Source: Glebionis coronaria
Lineage: Eukaryota; Streptophyta; Magnoliopsida; Asterales; Asteraceae
NCBI GenBank assembly: GCA_025667525.1
Contig: JANFOE010000575.1
Location: 204,496 to 268,495, forward strand
Reading direction: 5' to 3'
Length of the DNA stretch: 64,000 bases
The translations under genes were made by a program, and so were the position numbers. Position 1 is the stretch's first letter. Each line of letters opens with the position of its first letter. Below, in pieces: positions 46,246 to 57,083 of this stretch. The notes under the pieces were generated by a model that was not told the DNA's origin, searched no databases, and saw only the letters and a list, made by a program, of their open reading frames with translations.

Positions 46246-46470
46246 TTAATCTTGCTTGTTGAATCCCGGTTGGCCAAATCCAAGGGAACGTGGGTTGTCG
46301 AAAGCTAGTATATATGAGTTTTGAACTCTTTGTAGGCTGATTAGGCCATCTATGTTTTTGAACTCTTTGTGGATATCTCGTCGATCCAAATATCCATTGT
46401 TTCTTCCAAGTCCGCCTTTAGCACAAGTTGTCGTATTTTGGAGCCATGTAGGAATGCCTTGTCGCTGCAA
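46246..46470 (-). pseudogene. Possible exon remnant, unrecognised
   Basis: The minus strand is open for 74 codons with balanced composition: IPTWLQNTTTCAKGGLGRNN, then YLDRRDIHKEF, then RSLGFGQPGFNKQD. The codon mix is unlike the flanking AT-rich DNA. It may belong to the same disrupted gene as 43689-44556. A short AACTCTTTGTNG repeat occurs inside it. I cannot assign a function. Confidence 0.35.
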
Positions 46471-46599
46471 GTTGTAGAAGCATTAATATGCACTCAAAGT
46501 TGGGTTTGTACATCATAAAAGCATCTACAAGGATGATTTAGAATATCTTTTGAAAGATGAAGAGGTCATCAAATGTAAATTATGACTTAGAATCTGAAT

Positions 46600-46910
46600 T
46601 GTATAAGTATTTATCCATCAGTGCATAAGGTATAAGTTCATATAAAATTATACTTACATAAGAAATGTGGTCATGTATAAGTTCATCTTGTATCTTGTGT
46701 TGAAAGCTTGAGTTTGTCTTCTAAGTTCAAAAGTGCTTTAGAATTTTGAGTTATGTTTTGCAAGGAAATGGAAGTTTGTAACATTTGTACTATTTGTTTT
46801 GCATACATATGATAAAACATAACTGAACCATTAGACATCTTATCTATCTACATTGTTGGCTATATAGTCAGTTACTGGTATGAGTTGGAGTTATAAAATG
46901 CATTATTTGA
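46600..46910. repeat. Dispersed repeat, inverted match to 2700-3010
   Basis: This stretch is the reverse complement of the region outside and at the end of the right inverted-repeat arm. It joins TTATCTATCTACATTGTTGG to sequence resembling the arm's outer edge. Confidence 0.75.
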
Positions 46911-46999
46911 GTATGTATAACTGTTTTAGCTTATGTTATCACTTATGAGAACCAATAGTTAGATTATCTTTCAAAATGGTAGTTCAAAAATCTTTTTTT

Positions 47000-47640
47000 T
47001 TCTTTTTTTTTTGGCGTAGTTCCAAAATTATGTACTATGCAAAAAAACATTTTTTTACAAAAAAAAAGTTTTTTTCATAATTTGAACAAAATTTAATATA
47101 CGTATATGTTATATATTTTTGCATAGTTTAAACATAATTTAATATAAAGTATGTCCTATATAGAGTAAATGAATGAGATACCGTGTCTTAATATAAGGCA
47201 CGTGAAACACAATATTTGAAAAACAGATTTGTCCCACATCGTCCAAAACATGAAGTGAAATCATGTTTATAAGAATATCATGGTATTGATAATCAAAATT
47301 TATTTGGTTTGTTTTACGCCAAAACCCACGTCTCACGCGCAGAGAGGGGTGCAGAATTTAAGATTTCTGGGCCAAAATTGAGTTTAAAGTTTTTGAGCTT
47401 GCGCGAGCACGCACGATCTGCAGACGCGAATGTAGCTCCGAAACTTCGCCTACGGGCTATCTCTTTTGCTGTGAAAAAAGAAAAATCTATTTTAGTTATT
47501 TTTTTTTTCTATGGTGTACATTTTTCTTTGAGATCAAGGCAAGTTTTCAATATAAATATATCCTCTCTCATTTAGTATTAAGACACAGAAAAACCAAAGC
47601 ACACCAGAATTATTTTAGCAGTTCATCGATCAGTGAAACA
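47000..47640 (+). mobile_element. Copia LTR fragment related to element B
   Basis: In plus orientation this stretch follows the element B LTR block by block: ATATGTTATATAT, GAATGAGATA.CGTGTC, ACACAATATTTG, the USE plus TATA module, GGGTTTTTAC-like and GGGCCAAAA-like blocks, and GCAGACGCGAATG.AGCTCCGAAA. It is clearly diverged, and no second LTR or internal domain is present, so it is a truncated or solo LTR. Confidence 0.7.
47231..47273 (+). promoter_or_regulatory. USE + TATA module in the LTR fragment
   Basis: GTCCCACATCG (47231-47241), 24 nt, then TTTATAAG (47266-47273). Spacing is the same as in the LTRs of element B despite many changes in the sequence between. Confidence 0.6.
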
Positions 47641-47649
47641 TTTTAGCAG

Positions 47650-47890
47650 AATTATTACTAAAATCTGACATGGTTCCTAAAAATCGCTTCCAAACATGAC
47701 AACAATAAAATGTGTTTCAGATTCCTACATTCTTTCAAAAAGTTCATATGTATGAAAAAAGACCAATGAAGTTTCGTAAGTGAATATTAAGACTTTTGTA
47801 TTCACTTATGAACTTCACCAAACTAGATGAGTTGGCGGTTTCACATATAAAAACACATCCAAGTTTTTCACAAATACCGATGTGGGACAA
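47650..47890 (-). repeat. Dispersed promoter-bearing repeat (matches 2044-2260)
   Basis: Aligned blocks are CTAAAAATCGCTTCC, AACATGACAACAATAAAAT, CTTTCAAAAA and the terminal USE module. Further weaker copies lie near 49400 and 55130-55370. Confidence 0.7.
47845..47888 (-). promoter_or_regulatory. snRNA-type promoter module (USE + TATA)
   Basis: On the minus strand GTCCCACATCGG (47877-47888), 23 nt, then TTTTTATAT (47845-47853). The arrangement is identical to that at 2188-2231. Confidence 0.55.
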
Positions 47891-48117
47891 TTTCTACTTT
47901 CATTTTACTTTCTTTGCTCAACTTTTCCAATCATCTAGTACTATTGCACGTAATGGTTATATGTTCAACAGAAATTAACGGTATCTTCTTATGCTGATAT
48001 AACAATGAAAGCAATGTTACTGATTACAATTCTATTGGAACATAATTCAGTTAAAAATGTTCCACTGAAACCATGTGAACAGGCCAATACAAACTTTGAA
48101 ATACAATATAAAATAAT

Positions 48118-48330
48118 ACTTTCTCAGTTTCAAAATTATTGATTTTTTTCTTCTAGTTTTGACGATAAATATTTTTTTACCATATATAATATTTAATAAA
48201 AGTTATAACAATTAAAATATATTTAAAAATCAATCAATATATGTATTTTTTATTAAATATTATGTAACACAAACAATAATATCTAAAGTTAAAATTGTAA
48301 GAAAAAACCAAAATAGTCAATAGGGGATCA
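48118..48330. mobile_element. MITE-like AT-rich foldback
   Basis: About 75 bp at the left (TCAGTTTCAAAATTATTGA...TAATATTTAATAAAA) pair imperfectly with the right end (TATTAAATATTATG...CCAAAATAGTCAAT). Size and the TTTCAAAAT start resemble Stowaway-type MITEs, but the exact ends and the TA duplication are not clear. Confidence 0.45.
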
Positions 48331-48339
48331 ATTTTAGAA

Positions 48340-49110
48340 GCGGGGAGCAATAAAATTCAAACTAACCTAAGAGCGCATGATTTAGTGGGGGCTTGTCAAA
48401 ACTAACGTGACATCTTCACTGAAACAAGACGCTCGTCGAAACAAGCACCACACCGCCCTTTCTCACCAATTTTCTTTTGCCTAATTCGCCACTTTTGCGA
48501 GTCAAGTCACGACAATAAATTAAAGTTTGAAAGAGTTGTTGGCAGCGACTATTTTTTAATTAAAAGATTATATGCTCTTTTATTGTATATATCTCATTAT
48601 TTCACAATCTTAGATACACAAAAACTATATATTTCAATTCAAAACAATAACAAAAAACGTTTTAATTTTTAAATGACGGATATTCTCATCTAAACTTCAT
48701 TTTTCGCTTTAACACCTCAAACCCAAATCAATCGTCTTAATTTTTTTTAACTCTTTTTGGTTTCGTATTTTATTTTTATTTCGTAATTGTAATTTGAATT
48801 TAATAAAATAAATTTTAGTTTGTATGAAAATTGGAAAATAAAATAATATTATTAGTAAGTGAGACCCAAATGAAAAAGAGAGAGAATGTCATGATGAACG
48901 TATTTTTATCAAATAAGTGTCTCAAGTCTCTTATCAATACGTCGCGCAAATTTCATCCGTCCGTAACTGAAAAAAAAAAAAAAAATTCTTACATTTAATG
49001 AAAAAGTACATATACCTTATTGTAACCTCTAGTTGCTTTAATGAACATACTTTGAAGGTACACTTGTACATATTGACCACCGTAGTTAATTTAGAGATAT
49101 GGTGTGTATG
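48340..49110. other. Spacer, nothing recognised
   Basis: AT-rich DNA with a 17-base A run near 48968. No gene or clear element boundary. Confidence 0.55.
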
Positions 49111-49118
49111 GTATTTGA

Positions 49119-49290
49119 AGGCGGAGTCAGGATTTATAGTTAGGGGAGGCTAACTATACTTAAGGTAAAGATTCATAGTGTTGGCGGAGGCTTGATGTAG
49201 AAGAATAACTTGTAACACACATAAATAGTAAGCCAAATAGGTTGATTGAAGGTGGCTCAGCACCCACTAGTCCCCTACTAGCTCCGCCCT
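49119..49290. mobile_element. hAT-type MITE, 172 bp
   Basis: Ends are AGGCGGAGTCAGG and the inverse of AGGGCGGAGCTAG, flanked by the exact 8-bp duplication GTATTTGA (49111-49118 and 49291-49298). Eight-base duplications and this terminal motif fit hAT transposons. There is no coding capacity. Confidence 0.85.
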
Positions 49291-49650
49291 GTATTTGATC
49301 ATTGCTCTATCCCGATATGAAAATGAAGATATCTTTGAAAATTGGTGCGCTATAAACAGGATATGAAACCTAGTAGATCTAGATCTGTATTTTGGTTATG
49401 ATACAATGTAAAAATCTGACATGATTTCTAAAAATCGTTTCAAGTAGAATATATATGAAAAACTAAAGTACAAATGTCAATATAAAGTGGCTTTTGTATT
49501 GAGTGACAAACATACTAAGTTAACTTAAACACATGACAAACGTACTAGGATTTGATTTTTCTCTCTTACTAATTTTTTAGTTTCACCATTGTAGAATTAG
49601 CTTTTTTGATTAAGGTTTTTACTTGCTAGATATTTGCTTCAGGGTGGTCG

Positions 49651-50482
49651 TAACGGCTGGTCGAACTCGTTCGGCCCGTTGCGGCGATCAAATCGGCAAT
49701 TCGGTCGACCGAAATTGATCATATATACGAGCGAGTTGAAAAAAGAGAGTGTGTAGTGTTTTTGCTGTGGTTTAGGCAGAAAGAAAATAAAATGGAGGAT
49801 GGAGTGTTTTCGTTAGGAAGAAAGATATGTGATGATGGTAACTTTATCTTCTTTTTTCTTTTTTTTATTAAATTAAATTAGTTTTAATTATGTTTTATTT
49901 AGATAAAATTTGTAATTAATTTATAAATTTTAATATATTAAACTTTATTTAATTTATCACAACATATATTAATTTGATCATTTTTAGAGCATCCACTATA
50001 CTGGTTTAAACATATGCTTATTATATCTTGAAAAGATCTATACTTTTGCAAACCATAGTGGATGATTAGTTCATGCTTACTTGGCATGAAAAGGCTTAGA
50101 ATCTTAGACCTCTTCATAATTTAATGTACTTGAGATACATGTTAGGTTTATAAAGTTTAACGGATTTATGTATAGTGGCAATAGATTTATAAAACCAAAA
50201 GATTTAAAAATTAATGACTTTGATTTGAGTTATAAAGTTTTGTAAAGGTCTAACATATTGGATGCTCTTAGAATTAATTTTAGTTAATATATTTTACCCT
50301 CTTTATCTTTAAATAAATCTTTTTTAATGATATTTAAGTAAAAATACTATTGTTATGTTATTTTATTTGAATTATTATGTAATGTTTTTTAAATAAATGT
50401 AATATTTTTTTTATTAAATGTAATGTTTTTACTTTTTGAATTTTTTTTAACGAGGTCGCTTTTGTGTCTAGCCTTAAAAAGT
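49651..50482. mobile_element. Possible relative of the 51628-52811 element, degraded
   Basis: The left end (GGGTGGTCGTAACGGCTGGT) and the right end (inverse of GGCTAGACACAAAAGCGACC) resemble the GC-rich termini of the element at 51628-52811. No ORF survives, and the flanking 3-mers (TCA, TTA) do not match. A Tourist MITE lies inside it. Confidence 0.35.
49987..50267. mobile_element. Tourist-type (PIF/Harbinger) MITE, 281 bp
   Basis: Termini are GAGCATCCACTAT and the inverse of GAGCATCCAATAT, flanked by TTA on both sides (49984-49986 and 50268-50270). The TTA duplication and GAGCATCCA terminus suit Tourist MITEs. No ORF. Confidence 0.85.
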
Positions 50483-51179
50483 GAGCTATAATCCGTTGCA
50501 TTAGACCATTTGAAATCTAGAGAAAAGATCAGTATAGAACATAATTAGGCTAAAACTCATACCCATTACCTTGCCAACCTTGATTATTGTTGATTACCAA
50601 GATGTTCAATATAAATGATATTGGATCATAATATAGGCCTTAGTTATTCAGAGAGAGTTGAAAATTTATACAGATGATTCAATAGCTTCTTTATAACATG
50701 ACCTTCGTGTCTGAAGTCGAGGTCGCAAGATGGTGGTCAGTAGAAAGCTTGATTTATTGAAACTAGCTTGTTGTTAGTATGATGCCAGTCACACACACAC
50801 AAACACATCTTTTGTCAATTTTGTGTAGCCTACAACCTAAAAATCTAGTAAGGATCGATAAATGATCTTAAGAAGAACACACACAACTTACTTTGTATCG
50901 ACAAAAAGTAAAAAAAAAAAGTGCACAAGAATTTATCCTAATCGAATGTTTGATTGACATGACAATTACCATTCCCCTCGCCTATATTTGAGAGAAATTA
51001 ATTTCTTTTTATAGAATTTACTTTATATAGAAAAAATTTATAAGTGTTTTAGGCACCCATAGACACCCCTCGCTCCGTTCTCTAGTTAGAACTTTTTTTC
51101 TCTTACTTTTTACATAAAATCAGTTTTACCTTTAATCAATTAGTTTAAAACTTTTTTAAAGTTTGTAATTATAACTTCA
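50483..51179. other. Spacer, nothing recognised
   Basis: AT-rich spacer without supported genes. GAAGAACACACACA.AACTTA.TTTGTATCGACAAAAA-like sequence near 50872 recurs near 53888, so part of it is a diverged dispersed repeat. Confidence 0.55.
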
Positions 51180-51989
51180 AATAAGAGCAGTGGCGGATCC
51201 AGAACACATTCTAAGGTGGTTCCTTTACTAGTTAGCGGAGACGTTAAAATCAACCAATCAAAAGTCAAACGGCCAGTGTGTTGAGTTAATTTATCTCTTT
51301 CTAAATACATTTTAGCATAAATAATTGAAACAAAATGATATAAAGTAAAAAACTTTTGCGCAAAATAATTTTTGAATTTGATCAAAAAAACTTATTTTAA
51401 AATTTTTAGAGGATTTTCTTGAACTAAAAACATTTAAGATGTCAAAATTAATACATGATCGATAAACATGTGTCTTTATTGATTAAACTAAGTATATTAC
51501 CATTATATAAAATTGAGAATTAAATAGGCTCTATCTCAATATGTTATGGTATTTGAGAACATTATTCTAATTATAGTTTACAACTTTATATGTAAAATAA
51601 ATACTTCATGTTACATACTTACATTTTGGCTAGGCGCAACGCACCTGATTTTTTCGGTCGGGGACTCGGTCGCGACCGAATCGTCGCGTTGCGGCGATTC
51701 GGTCGCCGGTAAAAATCTCTCCCAACCCGACCTTGGTCACGGTCTAATCAATTTTGGCTTTGTGTTTGTTTGAAAAAAAAATAAATGGTTTGTTTGTGTT
51801 TAAAAAAAAAAATTACTATATAATTTATACTGTATACTGTTTGAAATTATAAAAATCTTGTATTCGAAAGTTAAAAATTTATTTAATAATAATAAAACTT
51901 GAAAATACTGAAATACAATAGGAAATGCAATACGATACTAAAAATAAAATTACATAATACGATATTAAAAATAAAATTACATAATACGA

Positions 51990-52601
51990 TTAGTCAGTTC
52001 CCGGATCCGAATCCGATAACAGACCACAAGGAAACTCCCAACGCAATGTTTCTTCTTCATCTTCTTCGGCCATAATTTGCGCCTCCAGCTCCTTTCTTTC
52101 CCTTTCTTCTTCTTCCTGAGTTTGTCTCAACACTTTTTGATCTAGGTATTCTTGATACACCTCAATGTCAGTCATTCTGCCATCTGTGAGGTTTGGAATT
52201 GGAAAGGGTAGATCGGGCGACTCATTTCTTATTCGGTGTTGTTGCGACGAAGGACCGATATGTGTTGTTTGATATCGGGACGAAGAACCAAAGTTATTCA
52301 ACCATTTAGTATTTTCTTCAATTCTGGCCTCAAATTTTGTCGCCTTTCTTGCGCAAGATCTCCGGAGGCTGAAATCCAATTCAGCTTGCTTACTAAGATA
52401 TGTGTCGATAAACTGACGCTCCTGTGGGGAGAGATCACGGCATTTCTTACATGCCGAGCTCAATTCCCTATTCTCTTCGGACGCAGCATCGAAATCATCA
52501 CCTAACTTCGTAAGCTGCTCGTAACGGCGTTGTTGTTGAAGTATTTGTCTGTTAACTATAGCCTTAATCTCGGCTTCGGTATGTGGGAATGAGCATGCCA
52601 T
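51990..52601 (-). CDS. Unrecognised 203-residue coiled-coil protein inside a DNA transposon
   Basis: An uninterrupted intronless frame runs from ATG at 52601 to the stop at 51990-51992. The N-terminal half is helical and charged (TEAEIKAIVNRQILQQQRRY), with a CKKCRDLSPQERQFIDTYLS segment. A Ser/Gln-rich middle follows, then a strongly charged coiled-coil-like stretch (RQTQEEEERERKELEAQIMA) and an acidic C-terminus ending LSDSDPGTD. I see no zinc finger set, Myb repeat or DDE motif. The ATG was chosen because it follows a TATA box and a purine-poor leader by a normal distance. It is the only fully open, well-framed gene in the window. Its position within transposon termini suggests an accessory transposition protein, which is inference. 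Confidence 0.75.
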   Translation of the reverse strand: MACSFPHTEAEIKAIVNRQILQQQRRYEQLTKLGDDFDAASEENRELSSACKKCRDLSPQERQFIDTYLSKQAELDFSLRRSCARKATKFEARIEENTKWLNNFGSSSRYQTTHIGPSSQQHRIRNESPDLPFPIPNLTDGRMTDIEVYQEYLDQKVLRQTQEEEERERKELEAQIMAEEDEEETLRWEFPCGLLSDSDPGTD

Positions 52602-52668
52602 TTTTGATTTCTGAATGTGTGTGTGAAAAAACAGAGTTGTGTGTTGAGTTGTGTGTGAAAATATGGTA

Positions 52669-52677
52669 TTTATAAAG
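52669..52677 (-). promoter_or_regulatory. TATA box of the 203-codon ORF
   Basis: The minus strand reads CTTTATAAATACC about 65-70 bp before the ATG at 52601, a normal distance for a plant TATA box with a short leader. The leader contains CACACA-rich tracts. Confidence 0.6.
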
Positions 52678-53320
52678 AAAAAATATTGATTTAAAAAAAA
52701 AAAATTTTTTTTTTACTAGGTCGCACTAGGTCGCCGGGTTGTGACAAATAGGTCGTATTAGGTCGCTGGCCGAAAAAACGAGGTCGCGACCTCTATGCGT
52801 TGCGCCCAGCCTTACTTTTGTAAAATGTGGACTACTATTTATCTAGACAGCACAAGTATACTACGATGATGCCTTTACCTATGTACCATAATTGCTAAAA
52901 CACTTTAACCAAGCATAAGATTGCTATATCCAAAACAAAGTTTTGCACTACCGTATTTAAAGGCAATAACATTGGTACATTGCTATATCCAAGCAAAAAG
53001 CAACTTAAGTTCAAAAGAGAGAAAAAAAGGCCAAAAGCAGACACACAATACTACTTTCCAAAGACAACTAGGAACAAAACATCTACAAACTTCATCTTCT
53101 TCACTCGTCATGTCTGCAAATACTTCTGGCCATTCTTTTTTTTTCAGTTTTTCTAAGTTTTTTCTTTCATCTTGTTTGATCCAAGCTTCCAAGGTGGTTC
53201 TTCGTATATTTTTAAGGCGGTTCCCCCAAAAAAATACCATATCGCGTATAGAGAAACATTTTTCTAAGGTGGTTCTCAGGCGCCACCTAGGTTCTACCTA
53301 GGTCCGCCTCTGAATAAGAG

Positions 53321-54419
53321 TAATATATTAATCTCGATATAAATTTTCTACCTACTTTTAGAAGTGGACAAATTTTAATTTGGGATAACCCCAAAAAAAA
53401 ATGAAAAAATGAAAAAATGAAAGCAATAATTTTAGGACAAATGTAATACTATATATTCAATTAAGGTATCGAACATTTTTGTTAATAAAGAAGATTATTG
53501 TGTCATTTTTGTGTAACAAATTTTTGTGATTAAAAGAAATAATTTTATTTTTCAATAATGCGTACATGGCCTGATGTATGAAAGGTGAACTAACATCCAT
53601 GCACAATTCACATACGTATATTTAAAAGCCAAAATTATTTAGAATTACATTTAGGATCACAATATTGCTTTCCCACCGATGTGACCTGGACAGCTACGAT
53701 GAGGGGCCTTCGAAAATCTCTCTTGCCGAGGTCATTCAAATTTTCCCACAACTTCAACCATATAAATTTTCAGATTCAGCGAATGAACTCCCTCGAGACA
53801 AAACGCACATATTTATTTTAGATCCCTATCAGTCATACACTCTTTATATACCACAATATGAGGCCAACTCACTTTCTTACTGATTTTAAGAAGAACACAC
53901 ACAAAACTTATTTTGTATCGACAAAAAAGTAAACAAAAAAAGTGGACAAAAATAATCTCGAATGTTTGATTAGTAACAAGAAACACTTCTCCTCATTCTT
54001 ATATATTTGACTCACACTTATTGGACTTAACAATCAACTACTATAGGGACTGAAAACCTAAAAATTTATCCAATTAATATTTGATTTTTGTATCATTTTT
54101 AGTAACAAATAATTATGATTAAAAAAATAATTTTATTTTCAAGAATGCACGCACATGCAATGCGTATCTAGTTATGGAGAGCCACACTTGATGGAAAAAG
54201 CTTGAAAAAGAAATACAACTAAAACTTCTCCCACATTGGTGGGGATACGAAATGTGAAACAGCTTATAACTAACATATTCGTGGGAAGAATTAAAACTAA
54301 CGTGTCTACGTTCGCATACATACGTGTACGGATGAAGAACCGTTGATTTTTTAAACAAATTTTGGTAATACAAACAAAACAAACAAATAAATTTTAAACA
54401 TGCGAAACGATAATGTTAT
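53321..54419. other. Spacer with weak ORFs, nothing recognised
   Basis: A plus frame at 53665-53883 (72 codons) is open but unlike any family I know. On the minus strand the same stretch has a TATATAAAG box near 53845. At 54228 a variant USE (CTCCCACATTGG) precedes CTTATAAC by about 24 nt. Confidence 0.4.
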
Positions 54420-55398
54420 TCAAATACGATTCGATTTTTGGACGTTTTATTGCTAGAAATATGATTTTCCAAAGCATCCCGTAAGTACCAATATTGATTC
54501 ATTTCATGTGGTACATATACTTGTTGAAAAATGTAATTTTAATTCATGAATGGGTCTTGTTAGTATTTTGGTCCATCAGGTCCAAACCGAGGACCGAACT
54601 GTTGGCGCCAAGGTAAGACCGAGCCTACCTGACTACTCATCGGTCCGGTTTCGGTCCTAATGAATTGGTATCCACAGTCGTCGGGTCGAGTCGGGTCCAG
54701 TAAGGCACGCCCAGTTCGGGTGACCGGATGCTCGCCCCAAGTTTGACAAAATTTTCCACTTCTAAATACTATAATTGGAACTTCACCTTGCACTTAACAT
54801 CACTATTTCGATCAACATCCAAAGTCACTTATAACTTACTACAGCTAGTACAAAATACTTGTTAACACTTCAACCTCCATTTCCGAATTATTTTTTGTCC
54901 AAATGTTAAGCGTTTCATCCCCTGTCCAAATGGGGGCTCGTAGTCAACAGGCTACAAGATACAAACACATCTAAGCATCAAAATGTCTGGTTACATACTA
55001 CTAGTATTTTTTTAGTGATACAACTCTCATGCAAGTTATATAAGTTAGGCCGTTTATGCTGTAATCTGACAATAACATAACGGCCTATAAGCTACTTCTT
55101 GATGACAAAAATATCTACTACATTATTTCAAAGACTTGACACGGAATTTAAAAATCGCTTCCTAACATGACGAATATGTCTCCTACATTATTTCAAAAAG
55201 TTCATAATAGACCATAAGAGCAGAATATATGATAAAAACTTATTACTTTGGCAAATGAATCTAAAGTGGCTTTAGTATCCTGTTACCAACTTAACAAGGT
55301 GACATATGATCATGGTTTTACGTAAAAAAACACATCGATGTTTTGTATATCTATTGATGTGGGAAAAGTTTCACTTTCATTTTTGTTTTCTATGTTCA

Positions 55399-55530
55399 CT
55401 TTTTTTTTTTTTTTAGAACGGCAATTTTTACAACTCACACAAATATCTCTCACAAATTTTATCTCATATGTCTCCACCGAGACTTGAACCCACAACTTTT
55501 AAGTAAGATGGTCAATCACATACCGTCAGA
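55399..55530 (-). mobile_element. tRNA-derived SINE fragment
   Basis: On the minus strand a polymerase III B-box-like GGTTCAAGTCTCGG (55477-55490) is followed by about 60 nt and a run of 15 A (55400-55414 as T on the plus strand). An A box is not convincing and no target duplication is seen, so the head is probably decayed. Confidence 0.5.
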
Positions 55531-56102
55531 CAAAGAGGCTTTTAGTGTTCGATTTTTTAAATCGCATAAGATTGCATTGAATGGTGCAATCAGATACTCA
55601 TTTATATGTTCAAGTTATATTATCTTCCTATGCTTATGTAACAATGAAAGAAACTTTTACGAGTACAATTTCATTGGAATATTATTCTTTTCAGTCAAAA
55701 ATGTGCCATTGAAACCATGTGAAGAAACATGTAATTTTTTACCATATAAACCCAAACTAGTCACGTCAACTTCCTGATTTTTTTTTTGGCCCGATTTGAT
55801 CAAACCCCTCTTGACCAAAATGGTAGAAACCATGTTACCCAAAAAGAACTCAAAAATACTTTCGTTTATATTTAACTAATTTTATTGTACAATATACTAC
55901 GTGTTATTTTATATTATCAGTATAAGAAGAGCTTAAATTGTGAAAACTAGTTGAACGTAAACCATTTTTTGTAGTATTGTTATCTTATCTTAAAGCTCAA
56001 AAGTTACAATGATATTAGGACTAGGTACGTTGATGTCGATGGCCATGAACGAAATTAAGTCCGATTTTGATATAGTGTTAAACTAAACAACTCATGTGAA
56101 CT

Positions 56103-56442
56103 TAGGGATGATTATTTCGACCGAATTCCCGAAATCGAACTGGAACCGTACCGATTCCCGGTACCCGAATCCCGTTCGTACGGTACCGGGACTACAAAAT
56201 AAGGTGAAAAAAAATCGGGACCACTAATTCGGGACGGGACCAGTATCAAATCTGGAAATTCCCGAAAAAAATTAGAAAAACCCGATTTCCCGGTACCGGT
56301 ATTGATACCCGTACCGATACCGATACCCGAATCCCGTTCGGTACGGCACCGGTACCACTAATTTATGCTCGAGAAATATTCGATACCACTAATTCAAGAC
56401 GGGTTTTGAGACCGATACCGTGCTCATCCCTATCAGACCCTA
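56103..56442. mobile_element. hAT-type MITE, 340 bp
   Basis: The left end TAGGGATGA and the right end ...TCATCCCTATCAGACCCTA are flanked by the exact 8-bp duplication TGTGAACT (56095-56102 and 56443-56450). The interior is rich in GGTACCGG palindromes. The paralogous segment near 60547-60560 lacks the element. Confidence 0.85.
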
Positions 56443-56811
56443 TGTGAACTATATGAATGGCAATTAACCAAGTTTAGACGATTCAAATCATTAACGGGTT
56501 CCCATATTACTAATGCGAATTTTTGAGAGTTGGGTATTGTGACATGTTCTTTCTGTGAGTGTTTGACCGTTATAAAAACCAGCATTTTTAACACTGAAAT
56601 TTTTAAAATGCACCAACTCCCAATACATTGTGTATCTAGTTATTGGGTAGTTAGTCCTTCAATAGAGAAGTGAACATAATTTTCACTAGACTCAATCATA
56701 ACTTTATAACTGAAAATATTACCTGATTTTTGGTAACTTTTCTTATTACTAAAGTAAAAAAGAAAAAAGAAACTGCTACTTTAACTTTAGTTTCGTTTAT
56801 GATAACACGTA

Positions 56812-57083
56812 CTACCTCCGTCCCATATTAATAGTACATATTACTATTTTGGGACGTCCCAATTTAATAGTCCAGTCTAAAAATAGATAAGAAATGTAGA
56901 TTAAGTTTACCATATTACCCTCACTTGAGAGTATTATTACAAACAATAAAGAAGTTGTAAATTAAATAGTTAAAGACAAAATTGTCATTGTGTAAAAAGT
57001 AAAAGAGAGAAAGCTGAAAAAGTGATGTTTTTATTAATATGTGTGTTTTTTGTCGGTGGACTATTAATATGAGACGGATGAAG
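56812..57083. mobile_element. Stowaway MITE, 272 bp
   Basis: Termini CTACCTCCGTCCCATATTAA and the inverse of CTTCATCCGTCTCATATTAA are flanked by TA (56810-56811 and 57084-57085). The CTCCGTCCC terminus and the TA duplication are diagnostic of Stowaway (Tc1/mariner). The paralogous segment at about 60843-60855 has the single uninterrupted TA. Confidence 0.93.

Larger units (their letters stand above)
51628..52811 (-). mobile_element. Small DNA transposon carrying an intact ORF, nested in the hAT
   Basis: Termini GGCTAGGCGCAACGCACCT and the inverse of GGCTGGGCGCAACGCATAG are similar over about 16 bp. Inside both ends follow CG-rich GGTCGCGACC/CGGTCGCGACCG palindromes. Flanks CTTACATTT (left) and CTTACTTTT (right) could be an imperfect 9-bp duplication. 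The interior has a single minus-strand gene with its own TATA box. The superfamily is not certain: MULE by duplication length, or PIF-like by terminus style. No DDE transposase is visible, so it would depend on another element. Confidence 0.65.
51188..53312. mobile_element. hAT transposon, non-autonomous, with nested insertion
   Basis: Termini are CAGTGGCGGATCCAG and the inverse of CAGAGGCGGACCTAG, flanked by the exact 8-bp duplication AATAAGAG (51180-51187 and 53313-53320). Subterminal sequence CTAAGGTGGTTC is also inverted at both ends. Removing the nested element leaves about 0.94 kb with no hAT transposase. A minus frame at 53240-52983 (Lys/Glu-rich, ERKNLEKLKKKEWPEVFAD) may be a leftover of coding sequence. 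Confidence 0.88.
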
